Positions 49,268 to 59,069 of a stretch of DNA of 64,000 bases are shown in pieces. The stretch spans positions 1-64,000 of the forward strand of contig CACBXQ010000004.1 in NCBI GenBank assembly GCA_902543245.1. Reading direction: 5' to 3'. The translations under genes were made by a program, and so were the position numbers. The DNA comes from an uncultured Pelagibacteraceae bacterium. GTDB lineage: Bacteria; Pseudomonadota; Alphaproteobacteria; Pelagibacterales; Pelagibacteraceae. The notes under the pieces are model-generated. The model searched no databases. It was given only the letters and a program-made list of their open reading frames with translations, and was not told where the DNA came from. Position 1 is the first letter of the stretch. Every line of letters starts with the position of its first letter.

Positions 49268-50425
49268 TTAGATTTTAACTTTTCCAATTGGACCAAACTC
49301 ATTTTCATAAGCTAATTTGTAGTTCGGTTGATTCATCAACAGATACTTCATTGTTCTCTTAGCATATGCTTTTTGAGATTCGATAATTTTCTTGAAGAAA
49401 GGATCTTTCCCAGAAAATTCTGCAACAATTTTATCCCAACCTTTTAACTGTTCGGCTAAAATTTCATCAGATGTTTGGTACACATTTACCTTATGCTCAT
49501 TCATTAATTTAGCTAAGTCAGCTGAATATCTAACTAAAGCTTTAAAGTAGTTATCTGAGTTTGCAGCATAAGCAGCATTCTTCAAGATAGCTTGATGAGC
49601 AGGTGAAAGGCTATTGTATCTTTTTTTGTTCACCGGGATCTCAAACATTTCTTGAGATTGGTGGAAACTACCTAAGTGATAGTGTTTAGATACGTCTTGC
49701 ATTCCAAACTGTGAATCAGATGTTGGGTTGTTAAACTCAGCAGCATCAATCAAACCTGTTTTCATTGCTGGCTGAATTTCACCGCCTGGTAATTGTCTTA
49801 CAACCATTCCCATAGCAGTTAAAACGTTAGTAGCTAGACCAACTGTTCTATACTTCATTCCTTTAACATCAGATACTTTTGTTACATTCTTTTTGAACCA
49901 ACCAAAAGGCTGTGCTGGCATTGGCATGTGAAAGAAACCAAGATAATCAAAACCTACTTTTGCAAGAGTTTCATCATACAGTTTTCTTCCTCCACCATAC
50001 TCCATCCATCCCATTACTTCCTGAGATGACATTCCGTATGAAGGACCAGTTCCAAAAAGTGAAGCTGCAGGATTTTTACCATACCAATATGCTGTCACCC
50101 AGTGACCCATATCAAGGTTTCCATCGCTAACCGCTGCTCCGATTTCAGATGTTTTTACAACTGAACCTACTGGTTGAAGATCTATTTTTAAAGATCCACC
50201 AGACATGTCGCTAACCATTTTGCAATAGTCTCCTGCCATTTCAAAAAATATGTTAGCACCACTTGGCCAAGCTGCTTGCATTTTTAAAGTAACGTGACCG
50301 TCACCTAATGCAAGATTTGGCATTGCTACAGCTGCTGTTGCTGCTGCACCAGTTGCTGCCGCTGCCTTGAAGAACTTACGTCTTGAAGGCATGTTTTTTT
50401 TCAATGATTTTTTCTTTTCAATCAT
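49268..50425 (-). CDS. dctP: TRAP transporter substrate-binding protein
   Basis: DctP binds the substrate in the periplasm and delivers it to DctQM. The N-terminus has a twin-arginine-like leader, PSRRKFFKAAAATGAAATAA, with cleavage after about residue 42 (LALGDG). GMKYRTVGLATNVL near 192-205 holds the arginine that usually binds the substrate carboxylate. NNPTSDSQFGMQ and HYHLGSFHQSQEMFEI are typical of the DctP/TakP group. The 385 residues fit. A strong GAGGGAG ribosome binding site precedes the ATG. The ligand is probably a carboxylate; TakP-like proteins take 2-oxo acids. Confidence 0.93.
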   Translation of the reverse strand: MIEKKKSLKKNMPSRRKFFKAAAATGAAATAAVAMPNLALGDGHVTLKMQAAWPSGANIFFEMAGDYCKMVSDMSGGSLKIDLQPVGSVVKTSEIGAAVSDGNLDMGHWVTAYWYGKNPAASLFGTGPSYGMSSQEVMGWMEYGGGRKLYDETLAKVGFDYLGFFHMPMPAQPFGWFKKNVTKVSDVKGMKYRTVGLATNVLTAMGMVVRQLPGGEIQPAMKTGLIDAAEFNNPTSDSQFGMQDVSKHYHLGSFHQSQEMFEIPVNKKRYNSLSPAHQAILKNAAYAANSDNYFKALVRYSADLAKLMNEHKVNVYQTSDEILAEQLKGWDKIVAEFSGKDPFFKKIIESQKAYAKRTMKYLLMNQPNYKLAYENEFGPIGKVKI

Positions 50426-50466
50426 TATTTTCTCCCTCTTTAAGTTAATTAACTAAATAATTTAAA

Positions 50467-50495
50467 CATATATCTAATAGAGAGTCTTCGCTCAA
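50467..50495 (-). promoter_or_regulatory. Candidate promoter of dctP
   Basis: On the minus strand TTGAGC (50495-50490) and TATATG (50472-50467) are spaced by 17 bases, with the start predicted about 35-40 bases before the dctP ATG. Each box has four or five consensus positions. The 116-base gap upstream of dctP shows no other structure that I recognise. Confidence 0.4.
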
Positions 50496-50541
50496 ATTGG
50501 CTAAGTTAAAAAAAAATACAATCTGAAATTGAAAATATGCT

Positions 50542-51495
50542 CTAGTTTACTTTATTTTTACAATTACCAGAGCTAAAAAATTCATCCATATTATCAATCG
50601 CTAAATTAGCCATTGCTGTTCTAGTTTCTTTAGTAGCGCTTCCTAAATGTGGAAGTATAAATGCACTTGGGTGCTTAAAATAACCAGGATTTAAATTTGG
50701 TTCATTTTTATAAACATCTAAACCAACTGCATAAACTTTTCTTCTATTTAATGCGTCAATCATTGCTTCATCATCTACAATATCTCCTCTTGCAACATTT
50801 GTTACTACCGCTCCCTTAGGTAAATACTCAATTGTTTCTTTGTTAATCATATCAATTGTTTCTTTTGAGGCTGGACAACAAATTGATAATACGTCAGAGA
50901 CAGAGAGTAAATCTTTTAAATTCTCATGATAAATTGCACCTTGCTCCTTATCTTCACTTAGTTTTGATCTATTATGATAATGAATTATCATTCCAAGAGA
51001 CTTTGCAACTTTTGCGATTTTTTGTCCAATTCTTCCCATTCCTAATATTCCTAATCTTGTTCCAGTTAATTGTTTACCAATTAATAAATCTGCTGACCAA
51101 ACCCATCCACCTTCTCTAGCTTTTTCTATACCTTCCGATGCCCTTCGACATGCACCTAAAATTAAAAGTACACCTATTTCAGCTGTAGCATCTGTTAAAA
51201 CGTCAGGAGTATTAGTTACCACTATACCTTTTTTTTTTGCTGCTTCTAAATCTATATTTCCAAAACCAACTGCGAAATTAGATATTATTTTAATACTGTC
51301 TGGAAGTTGATTAATTGTATCTGCATCAAGTTTATCTGTTAAAGCTGACAAAATTCCATCATAACCTTTGCTCATTTCGACTAATTTTTTTTGTGAGTAA
51401 AGTTCGTCATTTAAATTAAAGGTTGCATCAAACATTTGAGATGCTTTTTCTTCGCATGATCTTAATAATTTTCTGGTTATTAAAATTTTTTTCAT
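50542..51495 (-). CDS. D-2-hydroxyacid dehydrogenase (glyoxylate/hydroxypyruvate reductase type)
   Basis: This NAD(P)-dependent oxidoreductase reduces 2-oxo acids such as glyoxylate or hydroxypyruvate to D-2-hydroxy acids, or does the reverse. The nucleotide motif GILGMGRIGQ is at 149-158. Catalytic residues are Arg236 (NVARGDIV), Glu265 (YKNEPNLNP) and His283 (LPHLGSAT). The N-terminal catalytic half carries NFAVGFGNIDL. The 317-residue length and sequence fit the GhrB/GyaR group. It begins at the stop of the GlcD-like gene, with a one-base overlap. Together with that gene it could interconvert a D-hydroxy acid and its oxo acid. Confidence 0.9.
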   Translation of the reverse strand: MKKILITRKLLRSCEEKASQMFDATFNLNDELYSQKKLVEMSKGYDGILSALTDKLDADTINQLPDSIKIISNFAVGFGNIDLEAAKKKGIVVTNTPDVLTDATAEIGVLLILGACRRASEGIEKAREGGWVWSADLLIGKQLTGTRLGILGMGRIGQKIAKVAKSLGMIIHYHNRSKLSEDKEQGAIYHENLKDLLSVSDVLSICCPASKETIDMINKETIEYLPKGAVVTNVARGDIVDDEAMIDALNRRKVYAVGLDVYKNEPNLNPGYFKHPSAFILPHLGSATKETRTAMANLAIDNMDEFFSSGNCKNKVN

Positions 51496-52868
51496 TAGTT
51501 TAAATCAAAAATTTTTCCAGGATTCATTATATTATTTTGATCTATAGTTCTTTTAATTGATTTCATTAATGGAATACTGTCGCCGTGCTCTTTTAATAAA
51601 TAAGATTTTTTATGTAACCCAACACCATGTTCTCCCGTTATTGTTCCATTAAGCTCTAAAGTTTTATCAATTAGCAAGTCACTAAATTTTCTTATCCTGT
51701 CGTAAGTTTCATTTTCTTTAGGATCATAAGGCAAGACAACATGAAAATTTCCATCTCCAAGATGCCCAACCATAGGTGCTCTGAGACCAAGTTTTTTTGT
51801 TTGCTCTTCCGCAAAATTCACACATTCGGTTATGTTTGAAATAGGAAGACATACATCAGTTGAATAAACTCTACCATTATTTATTAAAGCTTTAACTGAA
51901 TAATAAACATCCCATCTTGCCTGCCAAAGTTTATTCCGTTCCGTTAAATCTTTTGCCCATTTAAAAGAGCTTCCATTATTTTCTTGTGAAATTTCTTCAA
52001 CAATTTTTATGTTTTCTTTATTTGATGCCTCAGTTCCATGAAATTCAAAGAATAATGTAGGTACTGCCTCAATATCTTTTAATTTAGAGTAATTAATACT
52101 TATTTCCATTTGTTCTTTGTTAAGCATTTCAATTCTTGCAATTGGAACGCCATACTGAATTATGTGTTGTGCTGTTTGAACTGCCATTTCTAAAGAAGGG
52201 AAATGACATACAGCGCTCATTATACTTTCAGGAATTGGTGACAGTCTCAGTTGAACTTCCGTTATTATACCTAAAGTTCCCTCAGAGCCAATAAACAGAT
52301 TTGTTAAATTATAGCCAGCCGAAGTTTTTTTTGTTCTACTTCCAGTATTTATAATATCTCCATTTGGTAATACTACTGTAAGACCTGATATAACTGTTTT
52401 CATAGTACCATATTTAACAGCCATAGTTCCTGAGGCTGAAGTTGACGCCATACCACCTATTGCAGCATTAGCACCTGGATCTATTGGGAAAAAAACTCCA
52501 TCTTCTCTTAAATAATCGTTTAATTGCTCTCTAGTTACGCAAGCTTGAACCCTGCAATCGAAATCCTCAACATTAACACTTAAAACTTTATTCATTTTCT
52601 CAAGGCTGATTGTGATACCTTTATCATTTCCAACAACATTTCCTTCCAAAGATGTTCCAGTTCCAAATGGAACTACTGGAATTTTGTGCTTGTTACATAA
52701 ACTTAAAATTTTTGAAACTTCTTCATTAGTTTCAGGAAAAACAACTGCTTTAGATAAAACAGGGTCATAAGTGTCTTCACCTCGTGCATAATTTGCTCTA
52801 GTAGACTCAGATGTTGAAAATCTACTATTTAAAAGATTTTTTAGCTCTAATTGAATTTGTTCATTCAT
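51495..52868 (-). CDS. FAD-linked D-2-hydroxyacid oxidoreductase (GlcD/D-lactate dehydrogenase type)
   Basis: The protein has the vanillyl-alcohol-oxidase-like fold: an FAD-binding domain with PVVPFGTGTSLEGNVVG near 58-74 and the later FIGSEGTLGIITEVQLRLSP, and a C-terminal domain with GHLGDGNFHVVLPYD near 333 and TGEHGVGLHK near 407. The length is 457 residues. Relatives oxidise glycolate or D-lactate. It is a single-subunit form, because no glcE or glcF lies nearby. The electron acceptor is unknown. It is next to the D-2-hydroxyacid dehydrogenase gene and upstream of the TRAP transporter. Confidence 0.88.
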   Translation of the reverse strand: MNEQIQLELKNLLNSRFSTSESTRANYARGEDTYDPVLSKAVVFPETNEEVSKILSLCNKHKIPVVPFGTGTSLEGNVVGNDKGITISLEKMNKVLSVNVEDFDCRVQACVTREQLNDYLREDGVFFPIDPGANAAIGGMASTSASGTMAVKYGTMKTVISGLTVVLPNGDIINTGSRTKKTSAGYNLTNLFIGSEGTLGIITEVQLRLSPIPESIMSAVCHFPSLEMAVQTAQHIIQYGVPIARIEMLNKEQMEISINYSKLKDIEAVPTLFFEFHGTEASNKENIKIVEEISQENNGSSFKWAKDLTERNKLWQARWDVYYSVKALINNGRVYSTDVCLPISNITECVNFAEEQTKKLGLRAPMVGHLGDGNFHVVLPYDPKENETYDRIRKFSDLLIDKTLELNGTITGEHGVGLHKKSYLLKEHGDSIPLMKSIKRTIDQNNIMNPGKIFDLN

Positions 52869-52909
52869 ATTTTTATACTATTAAAATAATAGAAAAAAAT
52901 AAACTAAAA

Positions 52910-54073
52910 TTAACCTAGCATTTTTTTTATGTTATCTAATGCTTGAGAAATATTATCTCTGGAAGCAGCAAAACTAAACCTTACGTATTCATTGCAACTC
53001 TTACCAAATGCAGTTCCCGGCACTATAGCTACTCCAGCTTCATGCATAGCTTTTTTACAAAATTCAGCACCACTCATTCCAGTTCCTGTTACCTTTGGAA
53101 AAGCGTAAAAAGCCCCTCCTGGTAAACTACACTCTACACCAGGCAAACTATTTAGTCCTTCGTGAATCATTTGTCTTCTTGCTGTAAATTTTTCCATCAT
53201 CTCATGAATAGAGTCGTCTGGACCATCTAAGGCAGCTATTCCAGCAAACTGAGCAGCAGCATTGACACATGATACACTATTTATTAATAGTTTATTTACA
53301 TGTTCAACTAAATGCTCAGGCCAAAAACTCCAACCTAATCTCCAACCAGTCATTGAGTAAGCCTTGCTCCAACCCTCTAATACGATCAATCTATCTCTTA
53401 ACTCTGGATAGTTAAAAAAAGTAGGCATTTCTTTATTATCAAAAATTTGTCTACTGTAAATTTCATCACTTAAGATTGTAACGTGTGGAAATTTTTTTAA
53501 CCCCTCTGCTAACTTATCTATTTCAGGTTTTTCAACAAAACTACCAGTTGGATTATTTGGATTAATTAAAATTAATAATCTTGTTTTATCTGTAATTAGA
53601 GAAAGAATTTTGTCTGCATTGAATTTTAAATCTTTATCTTCAGTTAGATCATAAGGTACTGATGTCGAACCAGTATAATTTATCATAGATTCGTAAATAG
53701 GAAATGCTGGAGTCGGGTGTATAATCTCAGCTCCAGGTTCACCAAAACATTGAATGGCGTAAGTCATTGTAGGTTTTCCACCTGGCATAATTAATATTCT
53801 CTCAAAACTTACATCGGCATTGTAACGTTTCTTTATCCATCTTGTTACGGCTTGTCTGCATTCGGGGATACCATTTGACATTACATAGCCATGGTGCCCA
53901 TCATCTAGTGCTTTTTTCGCAGCATCAACAACGTGTTTAGGGGTTTTAAAATCTGGCTGACCAAGTCCAAGATGGATCATAGGTTTACCTTGTGCCTCTA
54001 ATTTTTTAGCTTCAGCCAAAACGCTAAAAGCAGTCTCTGTACCTAATCTATTTAAACTTGCAGCTAATTTCAT
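52910..54073 (-). CDS. Class I PLP aminotransferase (aspartate aminotransferase family)
   Basis: The enzyme transfers amino groups between amino acids and 2-oxo acids. The PLP lysine is Lys237 in EGWSKAYSMTGWRLGW; the block NPNNPTGSFV is at 171-180, LSDEIYSRQIF at 201-211 and the phosphate-binding arginine is in the same GWSKAYS region. The C-terminal VRFSFAAS holds the substrate-carboxylate arginine. The 387 residues fit subgroup I-gamma. It is near two 2-hydroxy-acid oxidases, so it could aminate glyoxylate or another oxo acid made there. The exact amino donor is not shown by the sequence. Confidence 0.88.
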   Translation of the reverse strand: MKLAASLNRLGTETAFSVLAEAKKLEAQGKPMIHLGLGQPDFKTPKHVVDAAKKALDDGHHGYVMSNGIPECRQAVTRWIKKRYNADVSFERILIMPGGKPTMTYAIQCFGEPGAEIIHPTPAFPIYESMINYTGSTSVPYDLTEDKDLKFNADKILSLITDKTRLLILINPNNPTGSFVEKPEIDKLAEGLKKFPHVTILSDEIYSRQIFDNKEMPTFFNYPELRDRLIVLEGWSKAYSMTGWRLGWSFWPEHLVEHVNKLLINSVSCVNAAAQFAGIAALDGPDDSIHEMMEKFTARRQMIHEGLNSLPGVECSLPGGAFYAFPKVTGTGMSGAEFCKKAMHEAGVAIVPGTAFGKSCNEYVRFSFAASRDNISQALDNIKKMLG

Positions 54074-54174
54074 AAAAATGTTACCTTTCTAGTTTGTAAT
54101 TAATTCATCATGCATTTTTTAGGAAAAATGTTCAATGTCTTTTACTACATGCGACCAAAGTGAACAATAAAATT

Positions 54175-55329
54175 TTAGCTTCGTCTAAATCTTAAATTGT
54201 TTCTATTTAATTCGCTAATCTTAGTACATCCCATTAATTTCATTCCTCGTACTAATTCCATTCGATATTGATTTATTGCTCTCTCAACGCCATCTTGTCC
54301 AGCCGCAGCGAGTGCATATAAATACAATCTTCCACCCGAACATGCTTTAGCACCTAAAGATAATGCTTTAAGCATATGCGTTCCCCTGTGAATTCCTCCT
54401 TCGCAAATTACATCTAGTTTATCTCCAACCGCATCAACTATCTCTGCCAATTGATCAAATGGAGATCTTGAACCATCTAATTGTCTACCGCCATGATTTG
54501 AGACCATTATTCCAGTGCAACCAATATCTACTGCTCTTTTTGCATCCTCAACGCTCATAACTCCTTTTAAAGCAAAATGACCTCCCCATTGTGAACATAA
54601 TTTCTCGGCATCATTCCAATTCATTGATTGATCTAACATAGTAGAAAAATAATTTCCAATTGAGGTATTGGTACTCGTTCCTTCCTTAACATAATCTTGA
54701 AGATGTGGTAATTCAAATTTACCTTTAGTTAAATAATTAATGCCCCACATTGGTTTAGTAGCGAAACTGAATAAACTTGATAATGTCAGTTTTGGTGGTG
54801 ATGTGAAACCTGTTCTTAAATCTCTCTCACGATTTCCTCCAGTTATTGTGTCTACTGTTAAGGCCATAACATCAAATTTTGCAGCTTTAGCTCTTTCCAA
54901 ACAAGAGTCGTTAAGTCCTCTGTCTTTGTGAAAATAAAATTGAAACATTTTTGGAGTGCTTACTATTGATGATATTTCTTCAACGCTTACTGTTGAAAGT
55001 GCTGATACTCCAAACATGGTATTGTATTTTTGAGCCGCTTTTCCAACAGCTCTTTCTCCATCATAATGAAATAATCTTTGTAGTGCTGTTGGTGCGCAAT
55101 AAAAAGGTAAGTCTAATTTTTTTCCAAATATTGTAGTGGATAAATCAACATCCTCGACTCCCCTTAAAACATTAGGTACCAAATCTACATCATCAAATGC
55201 ACTTGTATTTCTTTGATAAGTCAGTTCATCATCGGCAGCACCATCAATATAATGAAAAATTGGCGAGGGTAATTTTTTTTTAGCTAACTTTCTAAAATCT
55301 AGATAATTATGACAATCTTTTAGTCTCAT
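54175..55329 (-). CDS. FMN-dependent L-2-hydroxyacid dehydrogenase (LldD/glycolate oxidase type)
   Basis: This flavoprotein oxidises L-2-hydroxy acids, such as L-lactate or glycolate, to 2-oxo acids. It has the family start SPIFHYIDGAADDELTYQRN, FYCAPTALQRL near 76-86, and the active site VSNHGGRQLDGS with His279 and Arg282. The C-terminal GRLYLYALAAAGQDGV belongs to the FMN-binding barrel. The length is 384 residues. The 101-base gap before the aminotransferase shows no clear structure. With the FAD-linked enzyme it would cover both stereoisomers of 2-hydroxy acids. Confidence 0.92.
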   Translation of the reverse strand: MRLKDCHNYLDFRKLAKKKLPSPIFHYIDGAADDELTYQRNTSAFDDVDLVPNVLRGVEDVDLSTTIFGKKLDLPFYCAPTALQRLFHYDGERAVGKAAQKYNTMFGVSALSTVSVEEISSIVSTPKMFQFYFHKDRGLNDSCLERAKAAKFDVMALTVDTITGGNRERDLRTGFTSPPKLTLSSLFSFATKPMWGINYLTKGKFELPHLQDYVKEGTSTNTSIGNYFSTMLDQSMNWNDAEKLCSQWGGHFALKGVMSVEDAKRAVDIGCTGIMVSNHGGRQLDGSRSPFDQLAEIVDAVGDKLDVICEGGIHRGTHMLKALSLGAKACSGGRLYLYALAAAGQDGVERAINQYRMELVRGMKLMGCTKISELNRNNLRFRRS

Positions 55330-55337
55330 ATTTTCTA

Positions 55338-55835
55338 TTAAAATTTTTTTATAAAATTAAAAAGGTAGCTATTTGCCCCAGGGTTCTTACTACCTAAACT
55401 TGCATTTGATAAATGGTTATAAGAAAAACCAATTTTGCTTGAATCAGATAAATTAGCAGAAATTTGAATTTCGGTTTTAAATTCAATAACATGGCCAAGA
55501 TCTTTACCATCTCCTTCGTCATAAAGACCAGGTGTAAAACTCGGATTTAAATTAAGACTTCCTATTTTATAATCCGCTTGAATACCTGTATAAATATATT
55601 TTGCACTATCTGATGTTATAAATGCTCCTGTAACGGGAGAGATTTCTCCTAAGAAACTATCTCTTACGAGTGATGGATTTTGATGCTCTATTCCAAATAA
55701 GGTTGATTTTTTTCCATCATCACTGAAATCAAAATTCCCAACATATAAATTAAATTGCTTTTCTTCGGCATTAACTAATGAAGTTATGATGCAAAAAAAA
55801 TAAACAAATATAGATTTTCTTATTATGTCGTTCAT
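55338..55835 (-). CDS. PagL-like outer-membrane protein (acyloxyacyl hydrolase family)
   Basis: PagL removes the 3-O-acyl chain of lipid A in the outer membrane. The protein has a signal peptide (about 1-23, ending SLVNAEE), then an amphipathic beta pattern of barrel type. NHLSNAS at 140-146 is the catalytic motif with His141 and Ser143, and the end FNFIKKF suits an outer-membrane barrel. Where the catalytic Glu is expected (about 14 residues after the His), there is Asn155 in NPGANS. So the fold is PagL-like, but deacylase activity is doubtful. The 165-residue length is normal. It lies between the LldD-type gene and the ccm genes on the same strand. Confidence 0.75.
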   Translation of the reverse strand: MNDIIRKSIFVYFFCIITSLVNAEEKQFNLYVGNFDFSDDGKKSTLFGIEHQNPSLVRDSFLGEISPVTGAFITSDSAKYIYTGIQADYKIGSLNLNPSFTPGLYDEGDGKDLGHVIEFKTEIQISANLSDSSKIGFSYNHLSNASLGSKNPGANSYLFNFIKKF

Positions 55836-55878
55836 AATTATTCAAAAGATATACTTATTTTATTAATCAATAAAGTAT

Positions 55879-56244
55879 TTACTTAACTGCTTTGAAATTT
55901 CTAAAAATCAAGAAACCACCAACTAAAAAAAGCAATAAAGGCAAAACCCATAATAAAAAGGTGTTTTTGTTAAATTTTGGTTCAAAGATTATCCATTCTC
56001 CATATTTTTCCACCAAAAAATCATAAATATCCTGTTCTGATTTTCCTTCCTGAATTTTATTACTAATTATAATTTTAATGCTTTCAGAAAATTCTGATTG
56101 GGAATCATAAACAGATTGACCTTGACATGTAAGGCATCTTATATTTTTTGAAATTTTATTAACTAAATCTTGATTATTTATTTCTTGAGAATTAGCGATA
56201 AGAGTTAAACTCGAAAATAATAACAAAAAAATTATATATTTCAT
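55879..56244 (-). CDS. ccmH: Cytochrome c maturation protein CcmH (short form)
   Basis: CcmH keeps apocytochrome cysteines reduced for haem ligation. A signal sequence (1-19) is followed by the redox pair Cys37 and Cys40 in RCLTCQGQS, the three-helix domain ending DFLVEKYGEWI, and a C-terminal transmembrane helix (about 98-115). At 121 residues it is the short form that needs a separate CcmI, and no ccmI is in this stretch. Its start overlaps ccmG by four bases. Confidence 0.94.
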   Translation of the reverse strand: MKYIIFLLLFSSLTLIANSQEINNQDLVNKISKNIRCLTCQGQSVYDSQSEFSESIKIIISNKIQEGKSEQDIYDFLVEKYGEWIIFEPKFNKNTFLLWVLPLLLFLVGGFLIFRNFKAVK

Positions 56245-56759
56245 TTTGTATAAGTTATTATTTCTTTAATTGATATATTGTCAATTGGACCAATATATTT
56301 CTTTATAATTTTCTTATCTTTTATTATGTATGTTTCAGGTAAACCATAAGCCCCAAATAATATAGCAATTGTTCCATCCTTATCTCTTAAGCTTAACGCG
56401 TATGGATTTCCTAATTCTTCTATAAACTTTCTTGCGTTTGATAATTTGTCTTTATAATTTAAACCAATGATTTCTATGGAGTGAGTGTTTTTTAACTGCA
56501 TCAAAAAATCATGCTCTTTTTGGCATGGTAAGCACCATGATGCCCAAATATTAAGTAAATAAACTTTATTTTCACTAAATATATTATCAGATTTTACTTG
56601 ACCGTCTTCAAACAATTTTTCAGCAGTAAAACTTTCAATTTTTTTATTTGTAACAATATTTGGTTCATAAGTGTTTTCTTTATCTAAACCCAAATAAAAT
56701 ACTATGAAGAAAAAAAATATTACTGAAATTATACCTAAAATAAAAAAATTTTTTTTCAT
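56241..56759 (-). CDS. ccmG: Thiol:disulfide interchange protein CcmG/DsbE
   Basis: CcmG passes electrons to CcmH and apocytochrome c in the periplasm. One transmembrane helix (about 5-24) anchors a thioredoxin fold with the active site Cys76 and Cys79 in ASWCLPCQKEH. The family motif GAYGLPETYIIKD near 137-149 carries the cis-proline. The 172-residue length is normal. It follows ccmF after one base. Confidence 0.94.
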   Translation of the reverse strand: MKKNFFILGIISVIFFFFIVFYLGLDKENTYEPNIVTNKKIESFTAEKLFEDGQVKSDNIFSENKVYLLNIWASWCLPCQKEHDFLMQLKNTHSIEIIGLNYKDKLSNARKFIEELGNPYALSLRDKDGTIAILFGAYGLPETYIIKDKKIIKKYIGPIDNISIKEIITYTK

Positions 56760-56760
56760 A

Positions 56761-58638
56761 CTATATTTTTCTTTTTTCTAAAAAATTCACAAAACCTCCT
56801 AATGACAAAAGCACCGCTGAAATCCATATCCAAATCATAAAAGGTTTATTTTGATATTTAATATTATATATTTCTTCATCATTAATTAGATTAAAAACTA
56901 AAAATTTATCACTATAAATGTTTGTTTTAATGTCTGCCTCACTAGTTATTGTTTTAGGTTGATTATATATTCTTAATGAAGGTTCTAAATATACAATTTC
57001 ATTATTATCTTGTATTTTAAATTTAGCATTTAAGGATTTATAATTTTTCTCTTGGGTGACACTTATGCTCTGAAAATCGATTAAATTATCATTAAATTTA
57101 AATTTTTCCCCTACCTTTAAATTAGTTATAACTTCTGTCGAAAAAGCTATATTTAAAATAATACTTAAAATAAGTAAGCTAAAAGCAAAATGTGATATTC
57201 TTTGGGAGTAATATTTATCTTTTTTTACAAAAAAATCTCTAAATGAAGAAATAAATAAGAAAATTGATCCAACTAAAATTAATGTCAAAAACAGGTCTTT
57301 AGTAGTCATTAAATTAGCTAGCAATATTGAAATTATTACTGATAAAATAAAATAAATAAGTAGTTTTAAATTATACTTTTTTAAATTCGTTTTCAAAAAA
57401 AACGTGTTTGGTCCAAGTGCCATTAACACTAAAAAAGGTAAAAAAAATGGAACTATCAATTTTATATAAAATGGTGGACCAACTGAAATTTTTTCATTTG
57501 AAATTACTTCTAAAAAAATTGGGTATGTTGTTCCAATAAATACTACTGCTAAAAAATACATCATAAACCAATTATTAATTAAAACGGAAGTTTCTTTGCT
57601 CAAAAAAGCTAAAGTGTTGTTAATTGAATTTTGGTTTTTATATTTTAAAAATATTACTAGGCAAAATATTGTCAAAATAAATAGGAAACAAAGGATAAAT
57701 AATCCTCTTTCAGGATCATTCGCAAAAGTATGTACCGAATTAAGTATTCCAGATCTTACTAAAAAAGTTCCCGATACACTTAATAAAAAGGTTGAGAAAG
57801 ATAAAATTAAAATCCATGATGTAAATAAATTCTTTTTTTCAAGGATTAATAATGAATGGATTAGAGCTGTTAAACATATCCAAGGCATTAAAGATACATT
57901 TTCTACAGGGTCCCAAAACCAAAAACCTCCCCATCCTAATTCGTAATAAGCCCATATAGAACCTAAAAGTATTCCAATAGTTAAAAAGATCCAAGATATT
58001 AATGCCCACCTTTTAATATGAATTGCCCAGTTTTTATTTACATAGTTATTTACTAATGCTGATAGTGAAGATGAAAAAATTATTGAGCATCCAACATAAC
58101 CTAAATACAAAATTGGTGGATGTATTGCTAACGCTGGATCTTGTAATATAGGGTTAAGGCCTAAGCCCTCATTAGGAATAGGAAAAAGATAGGTAAACGG
58201 GTTTGAAGTTAAAATTATAAATAATGTAAATCCTATAATTATAAAATGTTGAAAAACTAAAGTCTGAACTCTATATTTTTTTGGTTCCTTTTTAGAATAA
58301 ATAAGAAAAAAATAGATAAATAAACTTAATACTAAAAGCCATAATAATAAACTTCCTTCATGGTTACCCCATGTTCCTGAGATTTTATAAAATAAAGGTT
58401 TTGTTGTGTGAGAATTATTAAATACTGTCTCATTGGAAAAATCTGAATTAATAAATGAAATAACTAAACTTAAAAAACTAATGACTACAAATAGTAAATG
58501 TAAAAAAGAAAAAATGAATGTTTTTGGATTTAATTGAGACTGATGATTTTTTACTTCGATGTATGAATAATATAATATGACTAAAGAAAAAATAAGACTG
58601 AATAATAACGAATAAAAACCTATAAAATTAAATATCAA
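56761..58638 (-). CDS. ccmF: Cytochrome c haem lyase subunit CcmF
   Basis: CcmF is the integral membrane protein that attaches haem to apocytochrome c. The 625 residues contain about 15 transmembrane segments. The tryptophan-rich [18 protein letters not shown] lies near 234-251, and [20 protein letters not shown] near 89-108, each part of the haem-handling family pattern. Its start overlaps the ccmE stop by four bases. The gene order E-F-G-H is the standard one. Confidence 0.96.
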   Translation of the reverse strand: MIFNFIGFYSLLFSLIFSLVILYYSYIEVKNHQSQLNPKTFIFSFLHLLFVVISFLSLVISFINSDFSNETVFNNSHTTKPLFYKISGTWGNHEGSLLLWLLVLSLFIYFFLIYSKKEPKKYRVQTLVFQHFIIIGFTLFIILTSNPFTYLFPIPNEGLGLNPILQDPALAIHPPILYLGYVGCSIIFSSSLSALVNNYVNKNWAIHIKRWALISWIFLTIGILLGSIWAYYELGWGGFWFWDPVENVSLMPWICLTALIHSLLILEKKNLFTSWILILSFSTFLLSVSGTFLVRSGILNSVHTFANDPERGLFILCFLFILTIFCLVIFLKYKNQNSINNTLAFLSKETSVLINNWFMMYFLAVVFIGTTYPIFLEVISNEKISVGPPFYIKLIVPFFLPFLVLMALGPNTFFLKTNLKKYNLKLLIYFILSVIISILLANLMTTKDLFLTLILVGSIFLFISSFRDFFVKKDKYYSQRISHFAFSLLILSIILNIAFSTEVITNLKVGEKFKFNDNLIDFQSISVTQEKNYKSLNAKFKIQDNNEIVYLEPSLRIYNQPKTITSEADIKTNIYSDKFLVFNLINDEEIYNIKYQNKPFMIWIWISAVLLSLGGFVNFLEKRKI

Positions 58639-59057
58639 TTGGTTGCCTCCAATGCTTCTTTTACCTCAGGTGGCATATAATTCTCATCATGTTTTGCAAG
58701 TATTTTAGATGCTCTAAAAAAATTTTTTCCATCAAGGAAACCCTCTGCAACAACTCCTTTCTCCTCCTGAAATAAATTTGGAACAAGGCCATCATATCTA
58801 ACTATAATCTCATTTTTAAAGTCAGTTATAACAAAATTAATTATTTTATCGTTTATCTTAATTGAATTTTTTTTAACCATACCTCCAACTCTTATTTTCT
58901 CTTTTTTAATCTCATTTAATGCTTTAACTTCTGTTGGAGATAAAAAGTAAACTACGTTTTCTTCTAAGGATTTTAAAACTAAAAATACAGTTAGAACGAT
59001 TGCTGATAACAGCAAAAACAAAAATAATACTCTTAGTTTAACTTTCTTACCATACAT
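58635..59057 (-). CDS. ccmE: Cytochrome c maturation haem chaperone CcmE
   Basis: CcmE holds haem covalently in the periplasm before delivery. After a transmembrane anchor (about 9-28), the OB-fold contains RVGGMVKK near 56-63 and ends in [11 protein letters not shown], with the haem-binding His123 and the following Tyr127 in the H-x-x-x-Y form. The length of 140 residues is normal. It overlaps ccmF and lies 12 bases from ccmD. Confidence 0.95.
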   Translation of the reverse strand: MYGKKVKLRVLFLFLLLSAIVLTVFLVLKSLEENVVYFLSPTEVKALNEIKKEKIRVGGMVKKNSIKINDKIINFVITDFKNEIIVRYDGLVPNLFQEEKGVVAEGFLDGKNFFRASKILAKHDENYMPPEVKEALEATN

Positions 59058-59069
59058 GAAAAAAACAAG

